From assembly GCA_030280995.1 (NCBI GenBank), contig JASXTE010000002.1, forward strand, positions 29,524,683-29,588,682: DNA of 64,000 nt, written 5' to 3'. Both the position numbers and the translations under genes were made by a program. Numbering within the stretch: position 1 is the stretch's first letter; every line of letters begins with the position of its first letter. This DNA comes from Hemileia vastatrix. Its lineage: Eukaryota; Basidiomycota; Pucciniomycetes; Pucciniales; Zaghouaniaceae. Under the pieces are notes generated by a model. It saw only the letters and a program-made list of their open reading frames with translations, did not search any database and was not told the origin of the DNA. Below, piece after piece: positions 34,900 to 47,144 of the stretch.

Positions 34900-36390
34900 A
34901 TGCTCAATGCTTCAAATTAGATAGACCAATAGCCTTGTGAAATTCATCATGCTTTTGTTGAGGTAGGGACTTGGTCAGAAGATCTGCAATCATTTTGGAA
35001 GTGTAAACATAAGAAATTTTGATTTGTTCTGAGGTAACCAGCTCTCTAAGCCAATGAAGACGCATGTTGATATGATGAGTCCTGTGTTGATATTATGGAT
35101 TTTAGACAAGTGCAACCGCCCCTTAGTTGTCATTGAAAATAGTAGGAGTATCATGATGTAGATTAAAACCTGTAAAAAGTTGAGTAAACCATACTACATC
35201 TTGTCCTACCTCAGACATTTCCCGGTATTTGGCTTCAGTGGTAGATAAGGCAACCACTTGTTTTTTGCTTGAACACCAGCCCAAGAGACCATTGAAGAAT
35301 ACCAAGGACCCTGATGTTTATTTACAGGTGGGAGATGAGCCCCAATTGGTGTCCGCATGACCAAATAAATCAGGGTGATTTGAGGAGCCCAATTTCAGTA
35401 CAAAGGTTTTTTTTTTAAAGATATCACAAAATTTTTTTGAAATGTTGTACATGGCTGTTTAAGGGAGAGTTCAGGAATTGTGATAAGGTACTAGCTGCAT
35501 AGGCTAGATCAGGTTGGGTACAAAAGACAAGATAATTTTAGAGGACTTATTGCATGTTGGTTGATTATCTGGTTTAGTTGTTAGTTTAGTGTTGGGTACA
35601 ATTATCTGGTTTAGTTGTTAGTTTAGTGTTGGGTACAAGGGGTGTCAATGCAGGTCTACAGTCAGTCATATTATATTCTTGGAGAATTTTTGAAATATAC
35701 CATGATTGTGATAGATAAAATTCTTTCTTTTCCCTATTAAGAGAGACTTTCATACCTAAAATTCATGATATGACACCCTGGTTATCCATTTTAAAAGACG
35801 TTTTAAGAATTTTTTTGATTGGAGAAACATCTTTACAACAGATGACAAGGTCATCAACATGGATAAAAACATGACATGGATTGGTAGTGGAATTATTTGA
35901 GAATACACAGGGATATTCAGGATTATGAAAAAATGATATTGATGTGAAGAAGTCTTTCAATCTCTTGTACCAGCATCTTGGACTTTTTTTAAGTCCGTAA
36001 AGGGATTTTTCAAGTTTGAGACACAATTTAGGAGGTTTAGGGCCAGTATATCCTTCAGGAAATTGTATATATACGTCTTCTTCAGAAACTCCATGTAAGA
36101 ATGTGGTTTTGACATCCATTTGATGTACTTCATAATCATTTAAAGCTGATAAACTTAATAAGGTTTGTAAGGAGGCTAATTGTCCAGTTGGGGCAAAGGT
36201 ATTATTATAGTCAATACCCTTTGTTTGGGCATAACCTTCCACACAGAGTCTTGCCTTATAGCAGAATAAATTGAAATCACTGTCAATTTTTTGTTTGAAA
36301 ACCCAAACGGTACACAGCATTTTTCTGTTTTCAGGCTTTGAAACTACCTTCCACACACAATGCTTTGAGATACTATTTAGTTCGGATCAA
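34900..36390 (-). pseudogene. Copia RT and RNase H of element L
   Basis: RT (about 35640-36360) has WVFKQKIDSDFN, KARLCVEGYAQTKGIDY, QMDVKTTFLHG and the catalytic box FIHVDD (HVDD in place of the usual YVDD). RNase H (34900-35310) has GWCSSKKQVVALSTTEAKY, the hallmark of copia elements. Interruptions lie near 36388, 35760 and 35122. The two enzymes cannot be made from the present frames. Confidence 0.87.
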
Positions 36391-37477
36391 ATTTCTTCAG
36401 CCCATAACGTTGATTCTTTTCTTTTTATAGCCTGACTATAATGTTTTGGGAAGTCATCTTGTTGTATGATTAAATTGCACACATTATTTCTGCGTCTGGT
36501 GTGATTGAGAATGTTATTTGAGTCAATGTTACTGCTGATATTCTTAGGTGCTGGAATATTTTTTGGTACCCAAGTATAAGTTTTTCCAGATTTGAGAGTC
36601 AATGAGATGTCTGATTTTGAGGGAAAAGCTTGAGAATCCTCAGATAGTTCCTCAATCTGGGGCAATGCAGGAGTGGAACTCAGATTTATGGATGGGGTAG
36701 ATAGGATGGGAAGGTCAGGGAAAGGTAAGAAAATGGGATTGGAACTTGAGATCTGTTTGGCAATAGAGAATGATTCATCAATGAATCTGACATCATGGGT
36801 GACTATAAATATTTCAAGTTTTGGTGAGAAGATTTTGTAGTTATGATGACCATTGGCATATCCTATAAAGATGATGTGTTTTCCCACTTGTGTAAATTTT
36901 GAAAAACACCTTTGTTTAGGTATATTTTAGAGCACTTCACAGCCAAAAGGATGAAGCTTTCAATACATAATTTTAGCATTTAGATCCCAAAGTTCAAGAG
37001 GAGTTTTATTTTGAATGGCTAAAGAAGGAGTTTGGTTCAGTAAGTAATTGGCGATGCTAATGGCTTCACCCCACCACGATCCATATAGAGCACAAGTGGT
37101 CAAAATGGCTCTAGCCTTTTAGACCAAGGTAAGATTTCCTTGTTAAGAAAAATGGTTCTGTTGAGGCGGAAAGGGAGCCGTTGTGAGGGATTCAATTCCT
37201 TTTTCTGAAAACAAATTGTTGATGGCACTGTTGACAAATTCACCCCCATTGTCAGTTATAACCTTCTTCACCCTTTTCTAAGTTTTATTTTCAGAAATTT
37301 TTAGGAAAGATTTGCCGTAATTGAAAGATTATAGTTTTAATGAAAAGAAATAAGTGTAATGGTACCTGGAGTGTCCATCTACAATCTGCAGAAAAATCTG
37401 CTACCACCTCTTGAGACCAGGGTAACTGGGCCACAAAGGTCCATTTGGACAACATTGAGGACCTCATTTGGAGTTGG
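36387..37477 (-). pseudogene. Copia integrase of element L
   Basis: The C-terminal integrase domain is readable at 36387-36887 (GKHIIFIGYANGHHNYKIF, then VTHDVRFIDES), which matches the GKKCIFLGY block of copia integrases. The core upstream (36900-37470) is broken by several stops; the phrase NGGEFVN around 37235-37260 carries the second catalytic Asp region. Confidence 0.75.
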
Positions 37478-38319
37478 TTATTTTCCAGGGAAGGGTAATA
37501 AATTAGATTTGGATTTTAAACATAGAATACATTTTAGTTTGGAGAAGTCAGTTCCGGGAAACATAAGGCCAGCGGTAGGGTTATTTGGGTGACCCCAGGA
37601 ATTATGTAGGTCAATTAATGATTTGGTGGTGACTGCTGAGTTGATACTTCCAGAAACTTTGAGGGGAAATGATAAAAAATTTTCATCCAAAGGGCATTTG
37701 ACCACAAGTTCATTCTTATTGTCAAAAACTTTAGCACTATTTTGACAGCCTTGGATGGAGAATTTTCTTTGTAGTAGCCAGGCTGCGGAGATTAAATTGG
37801 ACTTGACTTCAGGAAAAAACAAAGCATCAGTTATGGAAAACTCTTTCTTTTTTATAATGAGATCAACAGTCCCTATTCCTTGAGCCCGTATAATTTGTCC
37901 ATTTTCAGAGAGTAATGATTTTGAGCAAGTGTTTAAGGTGGTGAAGAACTTTTTATTTTTGAAAAATGAAAACAAGGCTCCACTGTCAAAGATTGCCAAT
38001 TGGCTGTTAGAGTTGATAACAGACAAGGCTTTCCCATCTTTAGATTCTTGTTCTTTTTTCCTTGTGTGATATTTGTTCCTTTTTTTGGGATGCAATTGAA
38101 AACAGGTGGCTTCAGAGTGAGGAGCCAGTGGATTATGTTTTCCGTTTGAACAGAAATTTTTTCTTCTTACATTAAAGGCAATATTGGACGTTTTTGGATC
38201 AGCCTTTCTACGTTTAAAATCCTTTTCCAGATCAGATAAAACTTCCTCAATAGTCTGAGTTTTTTTTGTCACTTTAATATTAGTGAAGATGAGATAGGAA
38301 ACATTATGATATGATCCAG
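37478..38319 (-). pseudogene. Copia gag end, protease and integrase start of L
   Basis: Open on the minus strand from the junction at 38319. The gag end has SDLEKDFKRRK, then a CxSNGKHNPLAPHSEATC zinc-type region (about 38100-38160). The protease has LAIFDSGA (about 37960-37985, copia DSG motif), followed by VDLIIKKKEF and SAAWLLQRKF. The GAG-pre-integrase part has LIDLHNSWGHPN with its HNSWGH zinc histidines and the paired Cys in KLKCILCLKSK. It is truncated by the F-type LTR. Confidence 0.85.
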
Positions 38320-38950
38320 TGTGGTCTTCCAACATTGGCGGAGCCATTTGTTGGTCTATTTGGCATTGTTTTGATATGTCTTAAATGGCATTATTTAATA
38401 ATTGGGTTTTTTCTAGAATTATTATGCAAATATTGGGTTTGCAGAAGTTCAGGTACTACCATTGGATAGCCCCGGTTTTTCTCTATATTTTATGTCTTGA
38501 TAAAAGTTTTCATATTCTAAGTATTTAAGGGATTATTTCTCATTTTCCATTTTAAAAGATAGCTGTTAAATTTTGTTTTTTGCATTTTACAGGCTAACCT
38601 TAAGTCTTAGGGTTAAGTGCTTAGTACCATAAGAATGGGCTAATTTTCTTCTACATTTCATGTCTCAATGTTGTTATAGCTTAATTATGTGTTTTAAAGG
38701 TTTTAGTAATTGTAGCTTATTTTTCTAAGTATTTTGGGTATTTTTGGAGGTTTTTGGTGGTTTTCTGGCTTCAGGGTGGTCCGGCCGCCTCAGGCAGGCC
38801 TCCCAACTTTGGGAAGACCGCCCGCCTCAGTGCTAGAAGGCTGGGAAGCGTTTCTAGAAGGGTTTTATGCAATTTGGCACTCAGAAACGCCAAATTTGTT
38901 GGTGTGCATGGGCTCTTAGATAGTGGTCTGTGTGTATATAGTGAAAAAGT
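38320..38950 (+). repeat. F-type LTR, truncated
   Basis: Begins TGTGGTCTTCCAACATTGGC like the LTR of G (54448). It follows that LTR through the GC-rich block (38777-38860) to about 38945, where it diverges into the AT-rich LTR of K. Since its start coincides with the break in copia L, it marks an insertion into L whose remainder has been lost. Confidence 0.8.
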
Positions 38951-40125
38951 GTTAGTGTATCTAGTATATAAGTATGATTTAATAGTGTATATTAATGGTC
39001 CTACTACTTATTATTAAATGATTTAGTGATTAAACCTCAGGGGAAGACTAATAAAATAGTTATACTCAAATAAAACTCACAATACATGGATTTAAATGCA
39101 TGCTAGTGGTGAAAAATAGATGAATATAATATAGTTATAGCTTATATAAAGATAATATCAATATATAAAGGCTTTATAATATATTTCTAAATTATAATAA
39201 TTGCATTATAATGTTTATTTGAATTGTAGTAAGTAAGTGATGTCTAATAACCGTCAAAATCCTCCCTTACTTATACCAAAATCCAATGGAGTGCACAGAC
39301 CTTCAATCCAGTAGATGTCACTGCTATCCCTGGCAATTACAGCACTGTGAGGGCCCATCACCTCCCCATGGATTCCACTTCAAGAATATTCAACACCCAG
39401 ACCTCCAGTAAGGACTCTCCATCACAATTAATAATAACACAGACCCATAACATAAATAGAAAATCCAGATAAAAGCGGATACCATAAAGAACCAGGCAAA
39501 ATAACTCATGCAAAGAGGATATAATGAAACCCAAAGCATATAAAGGAAACAAATGAAATGTCCAAGCCCCCAAAAACATCCCCAAGAATCGATATTAACC
39601 CAGAAATGACCTCCCAATCCATAAATCCGTAAATATCCATCAAAGGAAACAGATTAAGTTGTCCAGACTGAGTGTATGCTCCTGAAATAGATGTATATGC
39701 TTCTGTAGGCATTTTAAGTCCACTGGATACATCCATATCACCTAAAATAAGCAGAAAAACAAAGGTTATAGGCTATTAAGATGCTAAAACCCACTTATAT
39801 ACCTAAATATACATAATATACTGCATATTTCACGCAATATGAGATTTATGTTTACATATAAGCTTATGTATGTCAATAATTACTTAATATTATTAAAGAT
39901 AAGTATATCATGACTCCATTAACACTTTAATAAGTATTATTAGCCTATGGATAAGCTATTTAAACTACTATAATTTATATAATAGAGTAATAATTATATA
40001 TATATGTAATATAATCATATATATTATTGTTTTAACCTTATTTTTAAGATATAAGCTTAATGTTGTTAAGCTTATCTTATTTTAAGTATAAGAAATACTC
40101 AGTCCTAGGTAAATATAGGCTGACA
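38951..40125 (-). repeat. 3' LTR of element K
   Basis: Minus-strand LTR starting TGTCAGCCTATATTTACC at 40125, next to a purine run (GGCTGAGGGAG on the minus strand). The first bases and the ACCTAGGACTGAG segment resemble LTR-alpha. The far end near 38951 is a junction with the F-type LTR and is approximate. Short open frames inside (39358-39736) overlap each other and look accidental. Confidence 0.65.
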
Positions 40126-41315
40126 CTCCCTCAGCCAAAAAAAACAATTAAAAATGTTAAGACATTTTAATTAAAAGTAAGGAGTGAATAGAAATTTATT
40201 TTTAAATTTTCTATAATACATATACTGAATAAACAGAATTATTTAGATTTAAACTTTTCCAAGAGATTTTTAAGATCAGAGATTTCATTTTATTGAATCC
40301 ACTGGTCATATTCACTTTATTTATTTTTAAATATTAATAGATACTCAACTCCCTTTTCTTTAGTAAGGTGTCTCTTTTTAAGTATCTTTTCAATTTCTAC
40401 CTTTTCAACTATTTCTTCAGGTTGCTGTTTATGCCTCCCTGATCTTCTTGGAAATAGAGCAGTATCATTAGAATGGTATGGTTTTATAAGAGAAATAGGA
40501 ATTACTGGATGTTTTCTATCATATGGTGCATATAGAATAACCTCAACAGCATTGTTACCAACCATCTTTTTAACTACAAATGTTCCAATGAACAGATCCT
40601 TCAATTTAAAATTACCATTTAATATGAAATGTAGTGTTGAAATAAGGACTTCATCACCCTCTTTGAACATTTTTTCTTTATTGACTTTATCCCATCTTTT
40701 CTTCTCATACTCAAACATCTTTTTTATACATTCTTGAGCATGTTTTCTGCATAATTCTTGCATCTGAAGAAAAGATTTAGTACCTGGATGGATATCCAAT
40801 CTAGGTAATTTATTAAGAGTTTTAGCAGGGATATTAGGTACATAACCCAACCATAACTTAAATGGCTTTTTTCCTGTAACAGAATTTACTGTACTATTGT
40901 ATGAAAATTCCAAACCTGGGATAAGGGTTACCCAATCATGCTTGAATTTTTCATTTTATTTAAATTCAAGACCAAAAGCACAATATCTTCTTATCATATC
41001 TTCCAAAGTTTGTATCATTCTTTCTGCTAGCCCATCAGTTTGTGGATGGTGTGCTGTAGAAAGTTTTAATTGACACCCTGAAACATCCATAAGTGGTGTC
41101 CAGAACTCAAAAGAAAATTTAGGATCTCTGTCAGAAACTATTTCTTTGGGAAAAACAGCTATATTTAACATTTGTGTCCACCATAAAAAAGCTAAGTCCT
41201 TTGCAGAAACCTCTTTGTGGGTAGGAACAAATTTACACATCTTTGTAAATCTATCTACAATTACCCAGCTGGAGTTATAAATCTTAAGCCCTGCTATTGG
41301 AAAACCTTTTACAAA
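40126..41315 (-). pseudogene. Integrase-chromodomain fragment of element K
   Basis: Minus-strand Ty3 integrase end. It has MCKFVPTHKEVSAKD, SDRDPKFSFEF, the STAHHPQTDGLAERMIQ block, KKRWDKVNKE, GDEVLIST and a chromodomain start (EYLLIFKNK). A stop lies near 40955 and the chromodomain is broken near 40310. It is cut at 41315 by the LTR of copia element M, just after the first catalytic-acid region. Confidence 0.87.
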
Positions 41316-41678
41316 TGTAAAACTGTGTCCTTGTGATTATTCATTCACGACTCAGAAAAACCTGAGTGTATTGAATTGTTGTAATTTCTCCTTTAATTAT
41401 TACTCAGTACATGTTTATCACATTGGACTGAACCCAGTCTTTGTTCCGATTACTTTACATTGTTCTTTCACGCTCTCTGATTCCTTTGTATTTATCTAAA
41501 ACTGAATTGAACCGAGCACTGGTGGAGAATATAAGCTCTCTGCTTGGATCTCTTGTTCTCCACCAGTTCTCTACTCAATTCAGGTAACATATCTTTTCTC
41601 TCTGCTACTGTTCTGTGTCTCTGATCACTCTATACCTTAGGTAAACTTTATCATCAATTCTATTCAGGATATAAGCGA
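41316..41678 (+). repeat. 5' LTR of copia element M, first part
   Basis: Starts TGTAAAACTG inside element K and continues at 53903 after element H. Joined parts give an LTR of about 470 bp ending TTACA at 54007. A TATA-like ATATAAG lies near 41549. The last bases (gcga) are duplicated at 53899-53902 by insertion of H. A stretch around GGTAAACTTTATC..CAGGATATAAGC occurs on both sides of the insertion, so this LTR held a tandem repeat. Confidence 0.75.
41675..41678. repeat. Target-site duplication of element H, left copy
   Basis: gcga here and again at 53899-53902. It fits only if the LTR of H ends in TA (...CCATA) rather than CA. Confidence 0.75.
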
Positions 41679-42813
41679 TATGGAAAGGTAAACTGTTACA
41701 GTCGCCTTGCTGTAAGCAGAATCCGGAGGAGATATGTGGATTTAGCTGAAAACCCCGTCCTTCCAATAAAAATAACAAAATGGGTGTTCTAAATCACTAA
41801 GCTAACCAAACTACTTAGATCTGATTGATAAAAATAATGAAACTCTAAAATATTTAACGCTTATTGAGATTTAAAGAAAGTGGCTGTTGATAAAAGAAAT
41901 ACTGATAACAATTAAGGTGTACCAGTGAAAGATCTGTAAAGATTGACTTTTATGTTTTTATAATAATTTGAATTTTTATGAGACAGCAATAATCAAGTCC
42001 CAGCGACGAAGACCTTTCTAAAGATACCCTATATGAAGTGTGATTTAAATTGTTGAATTGTATTTCTAAAATGTTATGTAAAAATAATAAATGTTATAAG
42101 GGTATTATAACTTATTTAATTTGTTTAGTAATAAAAAATGAGACCGTGGTGGTTAATGATTAAGCTGTATGATCTGTCCCCCCTTCTCAATTTCGAGTTT
42201 GAGAAGCGCTTAAGTATTCCTAGTCACGTGCCTAAGTTTTCCCCTCCAGAGCTCTTCCAGAGTCAATCCGGAGCCCGTACGGAGCCGGAACGGAGTCCGT
42301 ACAGAGTCCGTACGGAGTCTAAACGGAGTCCGTCCGGACTTCCAGACTCAATTAGAACCTTAAAACTATAATAAAAAATCTAGAAAAATTACACATAATA
42401 GAGCTACTTCCCCTTTACATACCAAACTAATTTTCGTAGTCTGCGCAGCTCTAATTACCCCGTGAAAATTCATCAAAGTTAAGTAATTTTTGAAAACGTA
42501 AATATTTCTATAAAACTTTAAAATTCATTTAAAAATATAAGAAAAATAGTAAAAATTCTGGGAAAATTTCCCAAGGTTCTTGAGTGACTTGACTTGATAC
42601 TTATAAATTTTTCAGACCGTAAAAATAAGTTTTCTCCGTAAAATAAATTGTATTTGTATAGGCATTCGCTCGTGACCAATTTCTTCATATTTTAAACTCA
42701 AATAAATTAAATAAAACCCTTTTATATATAAAAAAAATAATAATGCCAATCTTGCACGCCGTAATAACTCCATTTACATATTTAGGTGCCGTACTAAACT
42801 TTAGGCTACCACA
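41679..42813 (-). repeat. 3' LTR of element H
   Basis: 1135 bp, minus strand, TGTGGTAGCC to TTTCCATA. It holds an array of GTACGGAGTCC-like 11-mers at 42269-42343, one unit fewer than the 5' LTR. A purine tract abuts it. Confidence 0.92.
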
Positions 42814-42823
42814 TCCTCCCTCC
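42814..42823 (-). other. Polypurine tract of element H
   Basis: GGAGGGAGGA on the minus strand, directly before TGTGGTAG of the 3' LTR. This is the expected place for the plus-strand primer. Confidence 0.8.
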
Positions 42824-43482
42824 AATCGAGAATGTCCCCATTCTTAAAACTTTGCATAAGTGGTTGAGCAATTCCAAAAGAATTATCTTTTCTAATAAAA
42901 TAATTTGATAAATTTGTTTTAGCTGGTCTTCTTTTAAATCTTTATAATAAAAATGTTCTTTCTTCTTCTCTGGCTTGATATAACATAAAATAAAATAATA
43001 TAAATCTTGTGATGATTCCACTACGAGAGCAAGGTTTGAATCCCTTCAGACTCCCATATACCAGTCTTCCTTCTTGTCACAGCATTGAGAGAGTGGATCT
43101 TCCTATGAGCCGAATACTCCTGATTCCAACCTCATAGGGCCCCCCACTGAGCCGAATTCTATGATTCCAATCTCGCCATAAGGTCCTCCAAGCTTCACAC
43201 CAAAAAAAAAATGGCCTAACTATGAGGCACTAAAAAAATCATTCCCTAAAATCCAACTACCATCCTAACTTCTGATTCCTTCATCACAATTTTCAAACTT
43301 TGCTATACAGCAAACCCATAAAATACTTTTTCCAGGCTTCCAATAATAATATTAACTTTAGACCATGTTAAAGCGCCACAAATTTTACCTAATTAACCAT
43401 TATGCTTTCTTTAGCATCATCACCACCTAAAATTTTAACCTCCTAAAGCTATCAGCACCCAATTCCAGAAATAATTGAATAA

Positions 43483-44345
43483 CCAGTTTAGAGTCTTAGT
43501 GGACAGTTATAAATTAAAAGATTGAATTGAGTTATCCAAACAAGATTTACATTCCAGTTTAAAGTCTTGGTGGACCAAACATATAATTGATTGCCAGTTT
43601 ATGGTCTTGGTGGACCAAAGATTGTTTAGGTGCATAAATAACTTGATAAATTCCTAAGTAAGGCCTAGGCTTGACCAAAGATTGAATAAATTTGATAATC
43701 CAGTTTAATGTCATAGTGGACCAAACATTTGATCGACAAGTAATCCAGTATAAGGCCATAGTGGTCCAATGAATGTTGAATTATCCTGCAGATATTAATT
43801 TTCTAGTTTAAAGTCATAGTGGACTAAACAATGAATGAAATACCAGTTTAAAGTGATGGTGGACCAAACATTTAATCGATAAGAAATCCAGTTTAAGGTC
43901 ATGGTGGACCCAACAGCTTGATAATAGTCCAGTTTAAGGTCTTGGTGGACCTAACATTTGATTTATATAAAAGAAATATGTCTCCGAAAATATCCATACA
44001 ATCTTGATTATCCTTGAAATTCAGTTTAAAGTCTTGAAGGACTTACATCTCCAATATAAAATCTTTAATGACAGTCTTGAAAATTAGCCAGTTTAAAGTC
44101 TTGGAGGACTAACAGCTCCAAAATTTGTATAAACCTTAAGGAAAGTCTTGAACAGTAGCCAGTTTAAAGTCTTGGAGGACTAACAGATCCAAAATACGTA
44201 TATAAAAAAAAACCTTAAAGAACGTCTTGAAAAGTAGCCAGTTTAAAGTCTTAGAGGACTAACAGATCCAAAATACGTATAAAAAAAAACCTTAAAGAAC
44301 GTCTTGAAAAGTAGCCAGTTTAAAGTCTTGGAGGACTAACAGATG
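43483..44345 (-). repeat. Array of about 15 hairpin motifs in the 3' UTR of H
   Basis: On the plus strand each copy reads like CCAGTTTAAAGTCTTGGTGGAC; on the sense (minus) strand this is a stem, a 6-nt loop, the stem complement and TTAAACTGG. Copies start near 43483, 43553, 43594, 43651 (weak), 43699, 43744, 43803, 43842, 43887, 43933, 44021, 44083, 44158, 44238 and 44314. Stems include AGGTC/GACCT, AAGTC/GACTT and TGGTC/GACCA. Spacer sequences vary in the first ten copies and become a regular tandem of 70-80 bp in the last four. Confidence 0.85.
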
Positions 44346-44454
44346 TCTTGAAGTAAAATCCCATAGGTATTGAGTTCCCCTAGACCCTGTTTCCTGTCTA
44401 AACTATATGAATAAACTAAAAAGAATAGTGACTGAAAAATAAAACTAAGAAATA

Positions 44455-44557
44455 TAATAATAATTTTGATTTAATTAATTAATATTTTTTTTTTATTTTT
44501 TTGTTTTTTTATTTTATTTTATTTATTATTTTTTTATTTATTTATTTTTTTATTATT

Positions 44558-44591
<34 letters not shown>

Positions 44592-44645
44592 TTTTATTTT
44601 TTTTTTAATTTAATTTTTTTTTTTAATTTTATTTTAATAAAAGAT
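44455..44645. repeat. Low-complexity A/T tract in the 3' UTR of H
   Basis: About 190 bp of almost pure T and A, mostly T runs on the plus strand. No gene. 44646-44900 continues AT-rich with no recognisable feature except a short GC-richer stretch at 44765-44835. Confidence 0.9.
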
Positions 44646-44905
44646 TTTAGAAAAGATAGGTTTGAAATAAAAGTTAAAATTTAATTTTAAAGAAAGATGA
44701 ATGAACGTGAAAAGAAAGATAAAAAAAAGGTAAAAAGAATTATCAAAATTTAAAATTTAAAAGATGCCCCCCGGCCATTTGATGAGCCGTACCCTCGACA
44801 CCATACCCACATCCAAGTGCAACTTGATGTGGTTACACAATTCAAGAAATTGAAAAGAAAATAAAATAAATGAAAGTTTTTAGAAGATAATTTTTATAAT
44901 GATGA

Positions 44906-44957
44906 TCACTGGGTGGGCTCCCTCCAATTTATAAAAATGATTAGAGACCACCAGTGA
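44906..44957 (-). ncRNA. Conserved 3' UTR hairpin with GGAGGGAG loop (H)
   Basis: Arms TCACTGG (44906-44912) and CCAGTGA (44951-44957) flank a loop that reads TTGGAGGGAGCCCACC on the sense strand. Element G has the counterpart at 63851-63904 with 9-bp arms. It is called a structured RNA element of the transcript, not an independent RNA gene. Confidence 0.5.
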
Positions 44958-45177
44958 GCATCACCTTTACAATAATTCATAATATAAATTAAAGAAAAGA
45001 AATCACAATCTACATAAAAAATCAAAAACAAAATAAAATAAAAAGAATCTTGAATCTGGCGTTGAGAGCGGTGTCTCTTGATTCGTTCCAGTTTATAGTC
45101 TTAGTGGACTTCCTAAAATTAAAAGACAAAGCCAGGATTCAACTAGAAACAGGGAAAATTTTGGAAACAAACATTAT

Positions 45178-45218
45178 GGGGTAATTGTGTATAGAGCAGC
45201 CAGCCCATCAATTACCCC
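45178..45218 (-). ncRNA. Conserved 10-bp stem in the 3' UTR of H
   Basis: GGGGTAATTG (45178-45187) pairs with CAATTACCCC (45209-45218). The loop on the sense strand contains GGGCTGGCTGCTC, itself able to pair. Element G has GGGGTAACTG and CAGTTACCCC at the same place (63670-63711), a compensating pair change. Confidence 0.6.
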
Positions 45219-45428
45219 CACACTTGCCAATATTTAATTAAGAAGGTTCCCCTGTGAACACTTCTTCCAATAAATTTTAAAATTTTCCAACACTATCTTC
45301 ACCCATATTTTAAGAATTTTAAATTTTGAAAATTTTCAATGAAGGTTTTCTCGTATTTCGTTATGTTTCATCACAGTTTCGTTGCCCATATGCAGTGTAA
45401 CGATAGTAAATTATTTGATAAAAAAAAG

Positions 45429-45752
45429 ATAGTTTATCCTCTTTGTGGAGGAATTCATAAAATTTTGTTGATATCATAGTTTATCCTCATTTCGGAGGTA
45501 TAAATTTAATAAAAGTCATTAAAATTGTAGTTTATCCTCATTTCGGAGTTATAAATTTAATAAAAAACATTAAAATTGTAGTTTATCCTCATTTCGGAGT
45601 TATAAATTTAATAAAAAACATTAAAATTGTAGTTTATCCTCATTTCGGAGTTATAAATTTAATAAAAAACATTAAAATTGTAGTTTATCCTCATTTCGGA
45701 GTTATAAATTTAATAAAAAACATTAAAATTGTAGTTTATCCTCATTTCGGAG
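45429..45752 (-). repeat. 51-bp tandem repeats after the pol stop of H
   Basis: Copies of TAGTTTATCCTCATTTCGGA begin at 45477, 45528, 45579, 45630, 45681 and 45732 (51-bp steps), with a diverged copy at 45429. On the sense strand the core is CTC-CGAAAT-GAG followed by GATAAACTA. The last copy starts at the pol stop codon. Element G has the same core directly after its own pol stop at 61763. Confidence 0.9.
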
Positions 45753-47144
45753 TTAGACTTCGGCACTCCTGGTGCTTCTAGGATAGAACCGTTTCACTTG
45801 ATCGGCTGCTACCCTCTTCTTCAATACTACTCCATCCAACTCTCCTAGCACATATGAACCGCCGGAAACTTGCTCCTTGATTTTATACGGTCCATTCCAC
45901 CTATCTGCAAACATCTTTCCCCACTGACTTTCCAAACTCCTATTATACACCAGGACCATATCACCTGGGTTCAAAGGTTTCCTTAATCGATGTGCCAACT
46001 GCTCATCCCAATATTTGACTGATTGATTTCGGATCTTCATCATCCGCGAATATGCCTTTTCTAAATATTCTTCTTTCTTTTCTAGCTGCATCATTCTTGC
46101 ACACAATAATTCTTCAGTAGTTTTGACCGTGTCCCAGTCAACTCCAAGATATGATTCAGCTTCTAAATCAACCGGTAATACTGCTTTCTGTCCAAAAACA
46201 AGTTCATAAGGTGAAAATCCGGTCGTCCTTTTGGCAGTGATTCGATCAGCAAATAAAACTAAAGGTAAATAGTGCCTCCACTTTTCGGCACTTGTCCCAC
46301 ACATTTTAACTAAAGCATCCTTAATAACTTGATGCCCTCTTTCAACCATGCCTTCGGCTTCAGGATAATATGGGGTTGCTACCCTAACCTTTGATCCAAC
46401 TTTCAATACGGCCTCTTTAAACTCTGTCCCAAATTCAGGACCTCCATCTACCGTTACCAACTTCATCACCCCATACCTATATACCCAATTATTCAAAAAA
46501 AATTCTGCCACATTTTTGGCAGTTAAATTAATAAGAGGCGCTGCCTCTACCCAACCAGATAAATCATCTCTGGCCACAATTAAATATTTATACCGTCCCT
46601 CTTTTATATGAACGGCATCTAAACTAACTCTCCCAAAGAGCGTATATTCACCGGTCGCGCGTCCAGGTTCTTTTGGCCTTAAATGACTTCGTCTCTGACA
46701 TTCTTCGCATGACTTAACCCACTGTTTAACAGCCATCTTCATGCCAGGCCACCAAAATCGATCAGAAATTCTTCTAAACGTTTCTCCAACGCCTCTATGC
46801 CCAAGATCTTCATGCAGTGATTTCAAAACTAATTCTTGCCCCTTCTGTTGAGTTATAACTACTTGAGGATTTGGATACTTTCTCCTCATTAAAAGTCGAC
46901 CAGATAGGTAAAACGTAGATGACTTCCTCTTGATAGCCACCCATTCATCGTCTTCACAATCTTCTGGCCTCTCTAAAGTCAACAAATATTTGACTAACAA
47001 AAAATAAAAACCAGTCTGTCCCCAGACTTCATCTTGAAAATCGATTAATATAACATCAATAGGGACTTCTCTATCACCAATATCACCTGCACATGAATGA
47101 GCCAATAATTGTTGACCCCTAAATAAATCTTTAATCGAGCTATG
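45753..47144 (-). pseudogene. Integrase of element H
   Basis: Minus strand, open from a TGA at 47145 to the stop at 45753. Zinc region HEDLGHRG...WWPGMK...SCEECQRR (about 46700-46820). Catalytic acids lie in SLDAVH, TVDGGPEFGTEF and EGMVERGHQV. The C-terminal domain reads PLNPGDMVLVYNRSLESQWGK..DRWNGPYK and ends KRFYPRSTRSAEV. There is no chromodomain. The domain itself looks intact; it is separated from RNase H only by the single in-frame TGA. It would insert element cDNA into the host chromosome. Confidence 0.85.

Larger units (their letters stand above)
34886..38319 (-). mobile_element. Ty1/copia element L, decayed
   Basis: Minus-strand copia element in the order gag end, protease, integrase, RT, RNase H, as expected for Ty1/copia with integrase before RT. 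Its 5' part (rest of gag, leader, 5' LTR) is missing: at 38319 the sequence changes to an F-type LTR. Several frame changes and stops exist. Confidence 0.88.

Noticed and set aside
39358..39736. Three overlapping minus-strand ORFs of 75-76 codons
   Set aside because: They lie inside the LTR of element K, overlap in different frames and show no recognisable domain.
43020..43065. tRNA-like AAGGTTTGAATCCCTT segment in the 3' region of H
   Set aside because: A T-arm-like hairpin is possible, but no cloverleaf could be built upstream.
44021..44345. CRISPR-like regular spacing of AGCCAGTTTAAAGTC repeats
   Set aside because: The spacers are themselves similar, the units belong to the hairpin family inside a retrotransposon 3' UTR, and the genome is eukaryotic.
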